Shown: positions 35,161 through 43,754, numbered from the stretch's first letter. The stretch: DNA of 64,000 bases from Prosthecodimorpha hirschii (GCF_001305515.1 NZ_LJYW01000001.1:1658320-1722319), one strand, 5' to 3'. The notes: generated from the sequence alone by a model not told the origin. Numbers and translations are program-made.

Positions 35161-35823
35161 TTCCGTACGGGCGGCCCGCAGGGCGAGGCGATCCGGATCG
35201 GCGATCTCGATCCGACCGCGTGCCAGCCGGACCAGGCCGGCCTTCTCGAATTGCTTCAGGTGCCGGCTGACGACCTCGCGCGCCGTCCCGATCTCGGCGG
35301 CCAATGCCTGATGGGTCAGGGCGACCGGCCCGCCGCCGGCCCGCGCGATCAGGGCGCGGGCGAGCCGACCGTCGAGATTGTGAAAGACGGTGTCCTGCAC
35401 GGTCGCCAGCAGGGCGGCGAGGCGCTGCCCGAAGCCGGCGAAGACGAACCGGCGGAAGCCCTCGGACGCCGCGATCAGGGCGAGGAAGCGGGCCAGCGGG
35501 ATGGCGACGGCGCGGGTCTCGGTTTCGACGATGCCTTCCGCAGGGTAGACCTCTCCGCCGAACAGGCACGACGTGGTCAACACGCAGGTCTCGCCGCGGC
35601 GGACCCGGTAGAGCACCAGTTCGCGCCCCGTGTCGGCGATCATCTGGACGCGCACGCAGCCGTCGACGACGAGCAGGAACTGGGAACAGGGCGAGCCGGG
35701 GTCGAAGACGCGCATCTCCGCCGGCAGCCGCACCGGATGCGCCGACGCCAGGACGGCATCGCGATGCTCCTGGCCGAGGGCGGCCAGCGGCGGAAAATGC
35801 TCGATCCAATCGGCAGCGGTCAT
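35158..35823 (-). CDS. Crp/Fnr family regulator with cysteine pair
   Basis: A 221-aa regulator: cNMP-binding-like domain (about 10-120) and an HTH_Crp domain (about 145-215, LTHQALAAEIGTAREVVSRHLKQFEKAGLV). It lacks the N-terminal FeS cysteines of FNR but has Cys46, Cys56 and a CX5C pair (Cys80, Cys86 in GETCVLTTSCLFGG) inside the sensor domain. Proteins with this CVLTTSC motif are seen near sulfur/DUF2892 genes, so thiol or sulfide sensing is plausible. The start at 35823 has GGGA 7 nt upstream. ATG 35844 would add seven residues. The stop codon lies in repeat R2. Confidence 0.88.
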   Translation of the reverse strand: MTAADWIEHFPPLAALGQEHRDAVLASAHPVRLPAEMRVFDPGSPCSQFLLVVDGCVRVQMIADTGRELVLYRVRRGETCVLTTSCLFGGEVYPAEGIVETETRAVAIPLARFLALIAASEGFRRFVFAGFGQRLAALLATVQDTVFHNLDGRLARALIARAGGGPVALTHQALAAEIGTAREVVSRHLKQFEKAGLVRLARGRIEIADPDRLALRAARTE

Positions 35824-35890
35824 GTCGGGTCCCGGCGACACCATGTCCGGCTCGCGCGGCGGCGGTCAAGTCCGGTCGCCTCGGGACCGA

Positions 35891-36523
35891 TCAATCCAGG
35901 AAATGGGACGACTCGTCGCGAACCGGCACGTTGAAGCCAGGGACCGGATAGGGCCGGCCCGAACCCGCCGCCGGTGCGGGCAGCGACGTGGCGTGCGGAG
36001 CCTCCGGGCGACGCCCTTCCGAGAGGCGCAGGCGCCGTTCAAGCCGCTGACGGGCCTCCGCGATATCGGGCCCGAAATAGCCGTCCGCCCCGCGGCCGTA
36101 GCTGCGTTCGCTGCCCTTCAGGGCCTTGAGACAACCAAGCACCGTGTGGGGGCTGACCGGCTTGGCGAGAACATGGTCGGCCCCGGCTTCGACCGACGCG
36201 ACGATCACGCCCCGGCTGGCATGGCCGGTCACCAGCACCATCGGCATCGCGCGGTTGACGACGACCGGCGAGCGCCGCACCGCGCGGATCAGCGACAGCC
36301 CCGCCTGACGGGAGCCGCCGGTTCCGGTCATGACCAGATCGACGAAGGCGAAATCGACATGATGGTGTTCGAGATGCCCGAGGAAGTGGTCCGCCTCGGC
36401 GATCACGTCGATCCGGCGAAAGCCGAAGCTTCGCAGCATGACGCGCATCACTTGCTGGAAGTTCCGATTGTCGTCGACGACAACCACGCGTCGATCGGCG
36501 AAGTCTTCAGGCACGGTGTTCAT
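35891..36523 (-). CDS. Receiver-domain response regulator without output domain
   Basis: A 210-aa protein. The REC domain (about 11-135) has the acidic pair Asp17-Asp18, phospho-acceptor Asp62 in FAFVDLVM, Thr in VLVTGH and Lys in AKPVS. The C-terminal 75 residues are Arg/Pro-rich with RQRLERRLRL and look unstructured. Single-domain regulators of this kind act by protein contact rather than DNA binding. No kinase gene is adjacent. The kinase at 25-27 kb also lacks a partner, but a link is only a guess. The start MNTVPEDF lacks a strong ribosome-binding site. Confidence 0.85.
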   Translation of the reverse strand: MNTVPEDFADRRVVVVDDNRNFQQVMRVMLRSFGFRRIDVIAEADHFLGHLEHHHVDFAFVDLVMTGTGGSRQAGLSLIRAVRRSPVVVNRAMPMVLVTGHASRGVIVASVEAGADHVLAKPVSPHTVLGCLKALKGSERSYGRGADGYFGPDIAEARQRLERRLRLSEGRRPEAPHATSLPAPAAGSGRPYPVPGFNVPVRDESSHFLD

Positions 36524-36699
36524 GGCGGCGCCAGCATGGCGCGCGGACCTGAACAAAGCCTTTCCGGTACGTCAACAATGCGAAGGACCTCGGACCCGCG
36601 CGGGCGCCGGCGTCTGCGGCCTCCGCCCGGCCCGGAACGGGCGCCGGCGACCGGGTTGGCCCGATCGCCGCGCGCTCGGCCCCATGCGGCCTGGCGATG

Positions 36700-37299
36700 T
36701 CAGACCGCCGCTTCGTAGAGTTCCAGGACATAGTCCCAGTTGATCAGGCTGTCGACGAAGGCCTCGAGGTACTTCGGGCGCAGGTTGCGGTAGTCGATAT
36801 AGTAGGAGTGCTCCCACACGTCGACGCCGAGCAGCGGCACGCCGCCGTGGACCAGCGGATTCTCGCCGTTCGGGGTCTTGGTGATGACGAACTTGCCGTC
36901 CTTCAGCGTCAGCCAGGCCCAGCCGGAACCGAACTGCGTCACGCCGGCCTGGACGAAGTCGGTGCGGAACTTGTCGTAGCCGCCGAGATCGGAATCGATC
37001 TTCGCCTGGAGCTTGCCCGGCAGGCTCTTGCCACCGCCATTCGGCTTCATCCACTTCCAGAAATGGATATGGTTGAAGTGCTGACCGGCATTGTTGAAGA
37101 GGCCGGCATTCTTGCCGTAGCTCTCCTTGACGATCTCCTCGAGCGACTTGCCTTCCAGGCCGGAGTCCTTGAGAAGGTTGTTGCCGTTGTTCACATAGGC
37201 GAGGTGGTGCTTGTCGTGGTGATACTCTAGAGTCTCAGCCGACATGTACGGACCGAGCGCATCGTAGGCATAGGGCAGCGGGGGAAGTTCGAAGGCCAT
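36700..37299 (-). CDS. sodB: Superoxide dismutase, Fe/Mn family (Fe-type)
   Basis: A 199-aa enzyme that converts superoxide to hydrogen peroxide and oxygen. Metal ligands are His27 (LEYHHDKHH), His77 (NNAGQHFNH), and the Asp and His of GVDVWEHSYY. The glutamine at position 73 in NNAGQHFNH and the TQFGSGWAW segment are of the Fe or cambialistic type rather than Mn type. There is no signal peptide, so it is cytoplasmic. GAGGAG lies 8 nt before the ATG. It is divergent from a membrane nuclease-like gene. Confidence 0.95.
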   Translation of the reverse strand: MAFELPPLPYAYDALGPYMSAETLEYHHDKHHLAYVNNGNNLLKDSGLEGKSLEEIVKESYGKNAGLFNNAGQHFNHIHFWKWMKPNGGGKSLPGKLQAKIDSDLGGYDKFRTDFVQAGVTQFGSGWAWLTLKDGKFVITKTPNGENPLVHGGVPLLGVDVWEHSYYIDYRNLRPKYLEAFVDSLINWDYVLELYEAAV

Positions 37300-37322
37300 C
37301 GCTATACTCCTCATGAGGGGAA

Positions 37323-37341
37323 GCGGGACGATCCGTCCCGC
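37323..37341. promoter_or_regulatory. 19-bp dyad upstream of sodB
   Basis: GCGGGACG-ATC-CGTCCCGC is a perfect inverted repeat 24 bp upstream of the sodB ATG, within the divergent gap 37300-37462. It may be an operator or a 5'-leader hairpin. A second, weaker dyad GGTCAG-N8-CTGACC lies at 37384-37403. Confidence 0.4.
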
Positions 37342-37462
37342 CCCGAGAAAGCCGTTTCGACGGGGGAACATAGGTCGGACACGGGTCAGCGGCAACACTG
37401 ACCGCCGCGTTTCAGCCCTGCCCGCGCCGTTGTCCCCGATCCGACCCCGACACGTCTCCAGA

Positions 37463-38350
37463 ATGACCATCCCGACCGAGCGACAGCTTCCCGATCTCCC
37501 CATCCGCCGGCACCCGAACCCCGGGGCCTGGCCGTCGCCGGATGCGCTTCGCGGTGACGGGTCGCGCCCGACGGAGACGGCCGGTCCGTTCGGCGACGGC
37601 GACGGCGGCGACGGCGGATCGCCGGCGGACATCGCCGCAGACCGGCAGCGCAGGATCGCGCGCATGGCGGCCGGCGGGACGGTGGCGGCCATCCTGATCG
37701 TCGGCGCGGTCATCTTCGCGCTGCGCGGCGAGAGTGCCCTGCCCCGCCTCCACATCGTCGATCCGGCAAGCGATCCGGCCCCACCGCGCCGCCCGCCCGA
37801 GGCGAACGCCCGCGCCCGCACCCGCACCCGGTCGGGCGGCTGGGCCGCCGGCCTCATCGACGGCAAGCCGTTCGACGTGCTCGGCCCCACCGAGGACGAG
37901 CCCGGCAGCTTCCGTTCGCCGATCATCCTGGCACCGCCCTACGATGTCGTCGACGCGATCACCTTCCGCACGCCGCGCCAGCGCGTGCGGTTGGCCGGCG
38001 TCGAGGGCATCCGCCGCGGCGATGTCTGCTTCGGCGAGGACGGATTGAAATTCCCCTGCGGCCTGATGGGCCGCGCCGTGATGTCGAACTTCCTGCGCTC
38101 CAACCGCGTGGTCTGCTTTCCGGCCATCGACCGGCCGGAACCGGAGGGCGAAACGATCCTGGCGGACTGCTATCTGGGCGCCACCGATCTCGCCGAGCGC
38201 CAGATCCGCGCCGGCCTGGCCCGACCGACCGCGGAGACCATCGGCCGCTTCGGCACCGCCCTTGCGGCCGCCCAGGAGGCCCATGTCGGCGCCTGGAACG
38301 GCGGCTGGAACCTGATGGACCTGCCCGAAGACAAGCGGGACGGGCTGTAA
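37463..38350 (+). CDS. Membrane-anchored staphylococcal-nuclease-like protein
   Basis: A 295-aa protein. Residues 1-65 are acidic/Gly-rich and cytoplasmic, a membrane helix spans about 66-88 (RMAAGGTVAAILIVGAVIFAL), a Pro/Arg linker follows, and a C-terminal SNase-like OB domain (about 165-275) has VRLAGVEGI, MSNFLRSNRVVCFP, ADCYLGATDLAERQIRAGLARP. Catalytic Arg/Glu residues of true thermonucleases are not clearly complete, so enzyme activity is doubtful. It is found in this form in Hyphomicrobiales. Divergent from sodB. Confidence 0.75.
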   Translation: MTIPTERQLPDLPIRRHPNPGAWPSPDALRGDGSRPTETAGPFGDGDGGDGGSPADIAADRQRRIARMAAGGTVAAILIVGAVIFALRGESALPRLHIVDPASDPAPPRRPPEANARARTRTRSGGWAAGLIDGKPFDVLGPTEDEPGSFRSPIILAPPYDVVDAITFRTPRQRVRLAGVEGIRRGDVCFGEDGLKFPCGLMGRAVMSNFLRSNRVVCFPAIDRPEPEGETILADCYLGATDLAERQIRAGLARPTAETIGRFGTALAAAQEAHVGAWNGGWNLMDLPEDKRDGL

Positions 38351-38434
38351 GGTCCGCCTCCCGGTGTCGAAGCCCTGCGGCCCCGGGTGCGGCATTTGCC
38401 TGCACGCTGCAGAATGCGCTGCCCGACGCGCCCC

Positions 38435-39298
38435 TCAGGCGTGGGCGAATTCCCAATAGAGACGGCGCGCCTTGGCGTAGAACGGACCGGGCTGAAGATC
38501 GCGATCCTCGATGCGGGTGATCGGCACGACCTTGGAATAGTTGCCCGTGGAGAAGAGCTCGTCGGCCTTCTTCAGATCGTCGTAGCGGACCGTGGTCTCG
38601 ACCACTTCGGTTCCGGCCTGCCGAAGCAGTTCGATCGTCCGCTGGCGGGTGATGCCGTTCAGGAAGGTGCCGTTCGGCGCCGGCGTGAACACGACGCCGT
38701 CCTTGGCATAGAAGAAGTTCGCGGTGGCCAGTTCGGCGACATTGCCGAGCATGTCGCAGACGACCGCATTGTCGAAGCCGCGCGCGCGGGCCTCCAGCGC
38801 GGCGCGGGCATTGTTCGGATAGAGGCAGCCGGCCTTGGCGTCGAGCGGCATGGTCTCGCGGGTCGGCCGGCGGAACGGGCTCAGCGTGACCGAGAAGCCG
38901 GTCGGCTCGGGCATCGGGGTCTCGTAGATGCACAGGCAGAAGCGCGTCGAATCCGGATCGGCCGGCACCGACATGTAGCCGCCCTGCTCGGCCCAATACA
39001 TCGGCCGGATATAGAGCGCCGTGTCGTCGTCAAAGAGGCGGATGCCGTCGCGCGCCAGAGCCTCGATGGCGTCGGCCGGCATGGTCGGCTTCAGGCCGAG
39101 CGCGACGGCCGACCGGTTGACCCGCTCGCAGTGCCGGTCGAGATCGGGCGCCACGCCCTCGAAGGCACGCGCGCCGTCGAACACCGAGGAGCCAAGCCAG
39201 GCGGCATGGGTGCGCGGACCGATGACGGCCGGATTGCCCTCGATCCACTGGCCGTCGATCCAGTTCCAGGTGCGGGAGAAGCCGGCGGTTGCGCTCAT
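38435..39298 (-). CDS. ilvE: Class IV aminotransferase, branched-chain amino acid aminotransferase type
   Basis: A 287-aa PLP enzyme of fold type IV. Visible features are the N-terminal RTHAAWLGSSVFDGARAFEG, the PLP-lysine region DAKAGCLYPNN, the family stretch VAELATANFFYAKDGVVFTP and ELFSTGNYSKVVPI. These fit branched-chain aminotransferases that make valine, leucine and isoleucine, although D-amino-acid and aminodeoxychorismate relatives share the fold. GAGGA 5-6 nt before the ATG at 39298 supports this start. It is divergent from the haloacid dehalogenase gene. Confidence 0.85.
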   Translation of the reverse strand: MSATAGFSRTWNWIDGQWIEGNPAVIGPRTHAAWLGSSVFDGARAFEGVAPDLDRHCERVNRSAVALGLKPTMPADAIEALARDGIRLFDDDTALYIRPMYWAEQGGYMSVPADPDSTRFCLCIYETPMPEPTGFSVTLSPFRRPTRETMPLDAKAGCLYPNNARAALEARARGFDNAVVCDMLGNVAELATANFFYAKDGVVFTPAPNGTFLNGITRQRTIELLRQAGTEVVETTVRYDDLKKADELFSTGNYSKVVPITRIEDRDLQPGPFYAKARRLYWEFAHA

Positions 39299-39499
39299 GA
39301 CGGTCCTCATCGTTGCTTTTGGTTCGGGACCGGCATTCGATCCCACTCGGCGCGCGGCGAAAAGAGGAAATCGCGACGGGCTGCCCCGCCGGTATGGGTT
39401 TCCTTCGGCGCCGGTTCGCGTCATTAATGCGCCGCCTCCGCGCCCGCTCGTGTCCCTCCGACACGGCCGCGCCGCCCTTCCGGAGATCCGAGGACCCCG

Positions 39500-40162
39500 A
39501 TGACCCTCTCGACCTATGTGTTCGACGCCTACGGAACCCTGTTCGACGTGCACGCCGCAGTACGCCGGCATGCCGCGTCGGTCGGCCCCGAGGCGCAGTT
39601 CCTGTCGGAGGTATGGCGGGCGAAACAGCTCGAATATTCCTGGATGCTGACCATGATGGGCCGCTACCGGGACTTCTGGTCGCTGACCGAAGAGGCGCTG
39701 GACTATGCGCTCGACCGGGTGCCCAGCGCCAACCGGCAGATGCGCGCGTCCCTGCTCGACGCCTACTGGACCTGCGACGCCTATCCGGAGGTGCCGGAAC
39801 TGCTGCGCCAGTTGAAGCTGCGCGGCGCGCGCCTCGCCATCCTGTCGAACGGCTCGCCCAAGATGCTCGCCGCCGCCTGCACCTCGGCCGGCATCGGCGA
39901 CTTGTTCGACGATGTCGTCTCGGTCGACGAGATCAAGATCTACAAGCCCGACCTGCGCGTCTACGACCTGATCACGACGCGCTACCGGCTGTTCCCGGAG
40001 GCGGTCTCGTTCCAGTCGTCGAACCGCTGGGATGCCGCCGGCGCCACCGCCTTCGGCTTCCGCACGGTCTGGATCAATCGCAACAAGCTGCCGGAGGAAT
40101 ACCAGGACATGCAGCCGGCCGCCGTGCTGCCGGATCTGAGCGGCCTGCTGACGCTGGCCTGA
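39500..40162 (+). CDS. Haloacid dehalogenase, type II ((S)-2-haloacid dehalogenase family)
   Basis: A 220-aa HAD hydrolase with the nucleophile Asp9 in YVFDAYGTLFD, Ser in LAILSNGSPKM, Lys in DEIKIYKPDLRVYD and the type II signature FQSSNRWDAAGATAFGFRTVWINR. Type II enzymes remove halide from short 2-haloacids with inversion. The typical SSNxWD(AxG) motif is kept, so dehalogenase activity is likely though phosphatase activity cannot be excluded. Divergent from the aminotransferase, convergent with the porin/YadA hybrid. Confidence 0.9.
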   Translation: MTLSTYVFDAYGTLFDVHAAVRRHAASVGPEAQFLSEVWRAKQLEYSWMLTMMGRYRDFWSLTEEALDYALDRVPSANRQMRASLLDAYWTCDAYPEVPELLRQLKLRGARLAILSNGSPKMLAAACTSAGIGDLFDDVVSVDEIKIYKPDLRVYDLITTRYRLFPEAVSFQSSNRWDAAGATAFGFRTVWINRNKLPEEYQDMQPAAVLPDLSGLLTLA

Positions 40163-40254
40163 GCCGCCAAAGCCAAGACCCTGATCGCGGGCACCGGCTG
40201 ACCCGCCGGAGCCCGGAACACGCGGCGTTTCGGAGCCCGAATCGCCGCGCGATG

Positions 40255-40280
40255 GGCTCCCCGGACTGCGCCGGGGAGCC
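40255..40280. terminator. Bidirectional terminator hairpin
   Basis: GGCTCCCCGG and CCGGGGAGCC make a perfect 10-bp stem with a 6-nt loop, 5 bp beyond the stop of the gene at 40286 and in the convergent gap. Confidence 0.75.
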
Positions 40281-40285
40281 GCCTG

Positions 40286-40774
40286 TCACCAGGACAGGTT
40301 GAAGCCGGCGCGCGCGGCCACGCCGTGGCCGGAACCGGCCACCGTTCCGGTGCTGAAGGAGCCGCCGGCCGTCAGGGTCAGGTTCTCGTTCATCTTGTAG
40401 GCAGCCCCGAAGCCCAGGGCCCCGGTCTGTTCGAAGGTGGCGAAATTGCCCGCGATGGCGAAGGTGTGGCCGGGCTGCACGAACGGGTTCGGCAGCGCCA
40501 TGGCGAGCGCCGTGCCCTGCATGGCCAGATTGGCGCGGTTATTGGCCCGGTCGACCATCTTGGCCAGTTCCGACCGCCCCTGGACCACGCCGTCGATGGT
40601 CGTCAGGCGCGTTTCCCCCGTCAGGGGATTGAGGCACATCGATGTACCCGGCACATAGTAATAGCCCGCCCCATAAGTATCGCAGACTTTGACATACTCC
40701 ACGACCGCATGGGCGGGCGCGCCATGGCCGGCAGCCCCGAGAATGAATGCAACAATTGCGATGTACTTCTTCAT
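40286..40774 (-). CDS. Small outer-membrane protein: porin-like N-terminal motif plus YadA-like anchor
   Basis: A 162-aa protein with a signal peptide ([23 protein letters not shown], 23 aa). Directly after it comes [24 protein letters not shown], very like the disulphide-bearing N-terminus of rhizobial/Brucella porins (CDxxGxGxxxIPGTxTCL). The C-terminal 70 residues read [43 protein letters not shown], the four-strand anchor of YadA trimeric autotransporters, ending in a terminal Trp (FNLSW) for Bam recognition. A short coiled-coil-like helix joins them. It probably forms a trimeric barrel with a small surface cap. Confidence 0.78.
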   Translation of the reverse strand: MKKYIAIVAFILGAAGHGAPAHAVVEYVKVCDTYGAGYYYVPGTSMCLNPLTGETRLTTIDGVVQGRSELAKMVDRANNRANLAMQGTALAMALPNPFVQPGHTFAIAGNFATFEQTGALGFGAAYKMNENLTLTAGGSFSTGTVAGSGHGVAARAGFNLSW

Positions 40775-40805
40775 CGTACCCCCCGTTATTTGCGGCCGAA
40801 GAGCG

Positions 40806-40858
40806 TTGATTGCAAAATCAAGCATTCGATACGCATCGGGTTATAAGATTTATCTTAT
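40806..40858. promoter_or_regulatory. Three consecutive dyads in an A+T-rich divergent promoter region
   Basis: Within 53 bp lie TTGATT-N4-AATCAA (40806-40821), CGAT-N4-ATCG (40827-40838) and ATAAGAT-N2-ATCTTAT (40843-40858), all perfect. They sit between the porin/YadA hybrid (minus, starting at 40774) and the CorA-type transporter (plus, starting at 41004), in the most A+T-rich part of this neighbourhood. They look like operators for one or both genes. Confidence 0.5.
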
Positions 40859-41003
40859 GATTTGGTCCATCAAGTCATTTCTATTGTATATGTTGTTATT
40901 CCAGATGCCCCGTGTTCGCAGTGACACAACGGAAGCTCCGTCATTGCAGCTTCGCAAGGACTGGCGCACAACTCGCTCAAATCCCCGAACCAAGAGCTCC
41001 AGG

Positions 41004-42035
41004 ATGCTGCAACCCCGACCCGATCCATCAGCCTCCGCTTCCGTCTCGCAGGCCGGCTGGCCAGGGTTGATCTGGGCCTGGGTGTTCGACGCGGAGGGTC
41101 GGGCGACGCCGCTCGGCGGCCGGCCGCTGGAGGCCGTCCTGTCCGATCCGGAGGCGTCCGTCTGGCTGCATTTCAACCTGGCCGACCTGCGCGGGCGCGA
41201 CTGGATCGCCGAGCGTTCCCCTCTGCCCGAGGGCGCGCGCACGCTGCTGCTCGAGGATGACGATCATCTGAGTCTAGTCGCCGAGGACGGCGCGCTGGTC
41301 GGGGTCTTCGCCGACTTCCGCCGCGAGTTCGATCACGGCACCCAGGATCTGGCGCGGCTGCGCTTCGTCCTGAGCGGCCCGCTGCTGGTCACCTGCCGCA
41401 GGCATGCGCTGCACGCGGTCGAGGAGGTGCGCGGTGCGCTCCTGTCCGGCCGCAGCTTCGAAGGCGGCGGCCTCGGCGTGCTGGAGAGCATCTTCGAGAA
41501 TTTTGCGGCCCAGGTCGGCGCGGTCGCGCGCGAGCTGTCCGGCCAGATCGAGAAGATCGAGGACCGCGTGGTCGACGAGACGGTCGCCGCCGAGGATGTC
41601 CGCCTCGGCCCGATCCGCCGGACGGCGCTCAAGCTGAACCGCCAGCTCGGCGCGCTCCGGCTGCATTTCTCCGCCTTCGTCGACAATGCCGGCGAAGACC
41701 AGGTTCCCGAAGCGGTCGCCGCCATGGTCGAGCGGGTGGCGCTGCGGCTCGACACGGTCGGACGCGAGATCGAGGCGATCCAGGAGCGGGCGCGCATCCT
41801 GCAGGAAGAAGTCGCCGCCAAGGCGGCCGCCGAGACCAACCGCCAGCTGAGCGCGCTGTCGGGCATGACGGCGCTGTTCCTGCCGGCGACCCTGGTCACC
41901 GGCCTGTTCGGCATGAACACCCACGGCCTGCCGTTTGAAAGCTCGCCGAGCGGCTTCTGGCTCGCCTTCCTGTGCGGCGGCCTCGGCAGCGCTGCCGTCT
42001 ATCTCTATCTGCGCTGGCTCGGCCTCATGAAATGA
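41004..42035 (+). CDS. CorA-family divalent cation transporter, ZntB-like
   Basis: A 343-aa protein: a large N-terminal cytoplasmic domain, a long helical stalk (about 190-280) and two C-terminal membrane helices. The pore motif at the end of helix 1 is LVTGLFGMNTHGLPFE, with GMN preserved. The sequence around it and the short length place it with ZntB-type transporters, which move Zn2+ or other divalent ions, rather than classical CorA. The ATG at 41004 (MLQPRPDPS) was chosen because upstream in-frame sequence is A+T-rich non-coding. The dyads at 40806-40858 may regulate it. Confidence 0.87.
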   Translation: MLQPRPDPSASASVSQAGWPGLIWAWVFDAEGRATPLGGRPLEAVLSDPEASVWLHFNLADLRGRDWIAERSPLPEGARTLLLEDDDHLSLVAEDGALVGVFADFRREFDHGTQDLARLRFVLSGPLLVTCRRHALHAVEEVRGALLSGRSFEGGGLGVLESIFENFAAQVGAVARELSGQIEKIEDRVVDETVAAEDVRLGPIRRTALKLNRQLGALRLHFSAFVDNAGEDQVPEAVAAMVERVALRLDTVGREIEAIQERARILQEEVAAKAAAETNRQLSALSGMTALFLPATLVTGLFGMNTHGLPFESSPSGFWLAFLCGGLGSAAVYLYLRWLGLMK

Positions 42036-42060
42036 GGCCGAGCCCGGTTGCGGGCAGCGC

Positions 42061-43449
42061 CTATGCGGCGAGCGCGTCGAGCACGCGCGCCCAGGAGCGG
42101 ATGCCGTGGTGGAAGGACGTGAGGTCGTATTTCTCGTTCGGTGAATGGATGCGGTCGTCGTCGAGACCGAAGCCGATCATCAGGCTTTCCATGCCGAGCC
42201 GGTTCTTGAAGTCGCCGACCACCGGGATCGAGCCGCCGCCGCCGATGATCACCGCCGGCTTGCCCCATTCCCGGGTCAGCGCGTCGCGGGCCTTGATCAG
42301 GGCCGGGCTGTCGAAGGGCAGCGCCAGGCCCGGGCTGCCGCCATGGGCGCGGAAGCTGGCCTTGGCGTCGGCCGGCAGGTTGGCGGAGATGTAGTCGCGG
42401 AAGGCCGCGCGCACCTTGGCCGGATCCTGGCCGACGACCAGCCGGAACGAGACCTTGGCGGTGGCCTGCGCGGGCAGCACCGTCTTGAAGCCCTCGCCCG
42501 TATAGCCGCCGACGATCCCGTTGAATTCGCAGGTCGGCCGCGCCCAGACCTGTTCGAGCACCGATCGGCCCGTCTCGCCGGCGGCGGTCGACAGGCCGTA
42601 GGGGCCGAGGAAGCTCTCCGGCGTCATGCCGAGGCCTTCCCACTGGGTGCGCAGCGCAGGCGGCACATCGGCGACGCCGTCGTAGAAGCCCGGCAGGGTC
42701 ACGCGGGTCTGGTCGTCATGGAGCCCGGCGAGCAGATGCGTCAGGACGCGGATCGGATTCTGCGCCGGGCCGCCGAACAGGCCGGAATGCAGGTCGCGAT
42801 CGGCCGTGGTGATGGTCACCTCCTCGCCGACCAGCCCGCGCAGCGTCGCCGTGATGGCCGGCGTCGCCGGGTCCCACATGTTGGTGTCGCAGACCAGCGC
42901 GAGGTCGTGCGACAGCTCGGCCTTGTTGGCATCCAGGAAGGCGGCGAGCGACGGCGAGCCGGATTCCTCCTCGCCCTCGAACAGGACCGTGACCCGGCAG
43001 GGCAGCGCCCCGGTCTCGGCCACATAGGCGCGCGCCGCCTCGACGAAGGTCAGAAGCTGTCCCTTGTCGTCGGCGGCTCCGCGGCCGACCACGATCTTGC
43101 GGCCTCCGGCCGCCTCGGCGAGGCGCGGCTCGAAGGGCGGCGTCTCCCAGAGCGAGAGCGGGTCGACCGGCTGGACGTCGTAGTGGCCGTAGAAGAGGAC
43201 ATGCGGGCTTTCGCTGCTGACCGGGCCGCGCCAATGCGCGACCACCATCGGGTGGCCGGGCGTGTCGCGCACCGAGGCCTCGAAACCGATCTCCGCCAGG
43301 GCCGCCCGGCACCACTCCGCCCCGCGCCGGACATCGGCCGCATAGGCCGGATCGGTCGAGATGGACGGGATGCGGACCAGATCGAACAGGCGGGCGAGGG
43401 AAGCGTCGAGGTCGGCGTCGATGCGGGTCAGTACGGTTTCGATGGTCAT
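42061..43449 (-). CDS. M20 family metallopeptidase (dipeptidase)
   Basis: A 462-aa zinc exopeptidase. Metal ligands and catalytic residues are visible: His in FYGHYDVQPVDP (about residue 89), GRGAADDKG with the bridging Asp, the general-base pair EGEEESGSPS, Asp in DTNMWDP and His in SFHHGIRSW. Dimerisation domain sequence with RDLHSGLFGGP follows M20 dipeptidases of the CNDP/PepV-like group. It is cytoplasmic. The start at MTIETVLT was chosen because upstream in-frame residues resemble untranslated DNA. Divergent from a secreted protein gene by 305 bp. Confidence 0.92.
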   Translation of the reverse strand: MTIETVLTRIDADLDASLARLFDLVRIPSISTDPAYAADVRRGAEWCRAALAEIGFEASVRDTPGHPMVVAHWRGPVSSESPHVLFYGHYDVQPVDPLSLWETPPFEPRLAEAAGGRKIVVGRGAADDKGQLLTFVEAARAYVAETGALPCRVTVLFEGEEESGSPSLAAFLDANKAELSHDLALVCDTNMWDPATPAITATLRGLVGEEVTITTADRDLHSGLFGGPAQNPIRVLTHLLAGLHDDQTRVTLPGFYDGVADVPPALRTQWEGLGMTPESFLGPYGLSTAAGETGRSVLEQVWARPTCEFNGIVGGYTGEGFKTVLPAQATAKVSFRLVVGQDPAKVRAAFRDYISANLPADAKASFRAHGGSPGLALPFDSPALIKARDALTREWGKPAVIIGGGGSIPVVGDFKNRLGMESLMIGFGLDDDRIHSPNEKYDLTSFHHGIRSWARVLDALAA

Positions 43450-43574
43450 CGTGAACTCGCGACAGGTGCAAGGGGCGGCCGCACGATACCGGGACCCGGA
43501 CCGGTTGGCCACCGCTCCGCGCCGGTCCCCACCCGGTCCTGCACATCGCGCCATGGTGGTGCCTACCCGTTCTT

Positions 43575-43653
43575 TTACGAATGGATACAACCTCAATATT
43601 CGCAATTGTTATATTAATTTATGCTTATAAAGGCATGAGACCCGAGGTCTCAT
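43575..43653. promoter_or_regulatory. A+T island with 19-bp dyad upstream of a secreted protein gene
   Basis: 43575-43640 is strikingly A+T-rich (for example AATTGTTATATTAATTTATG) in a G+C-rich chromosome and ends in ATGAGACC-CGA-GGTCTCAT (43635-43653), a perfect dyad about 100 bp upstream of the gene at 43755. It is the likely promoter/operator and a plausible MucR target. The rest of the 305-bp gap has no gene. Confidence 0.5.
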
Positions 43654-43754
43654 TGCCGATCGCACATCGCTCCGACGAGCCAAACGACGGTGCCGGACAG
43701 TCCGTGCCGCGGCCTCGCTCGTGCGGTGCGCAAGCAAGACCGAAGGGGAAAACC

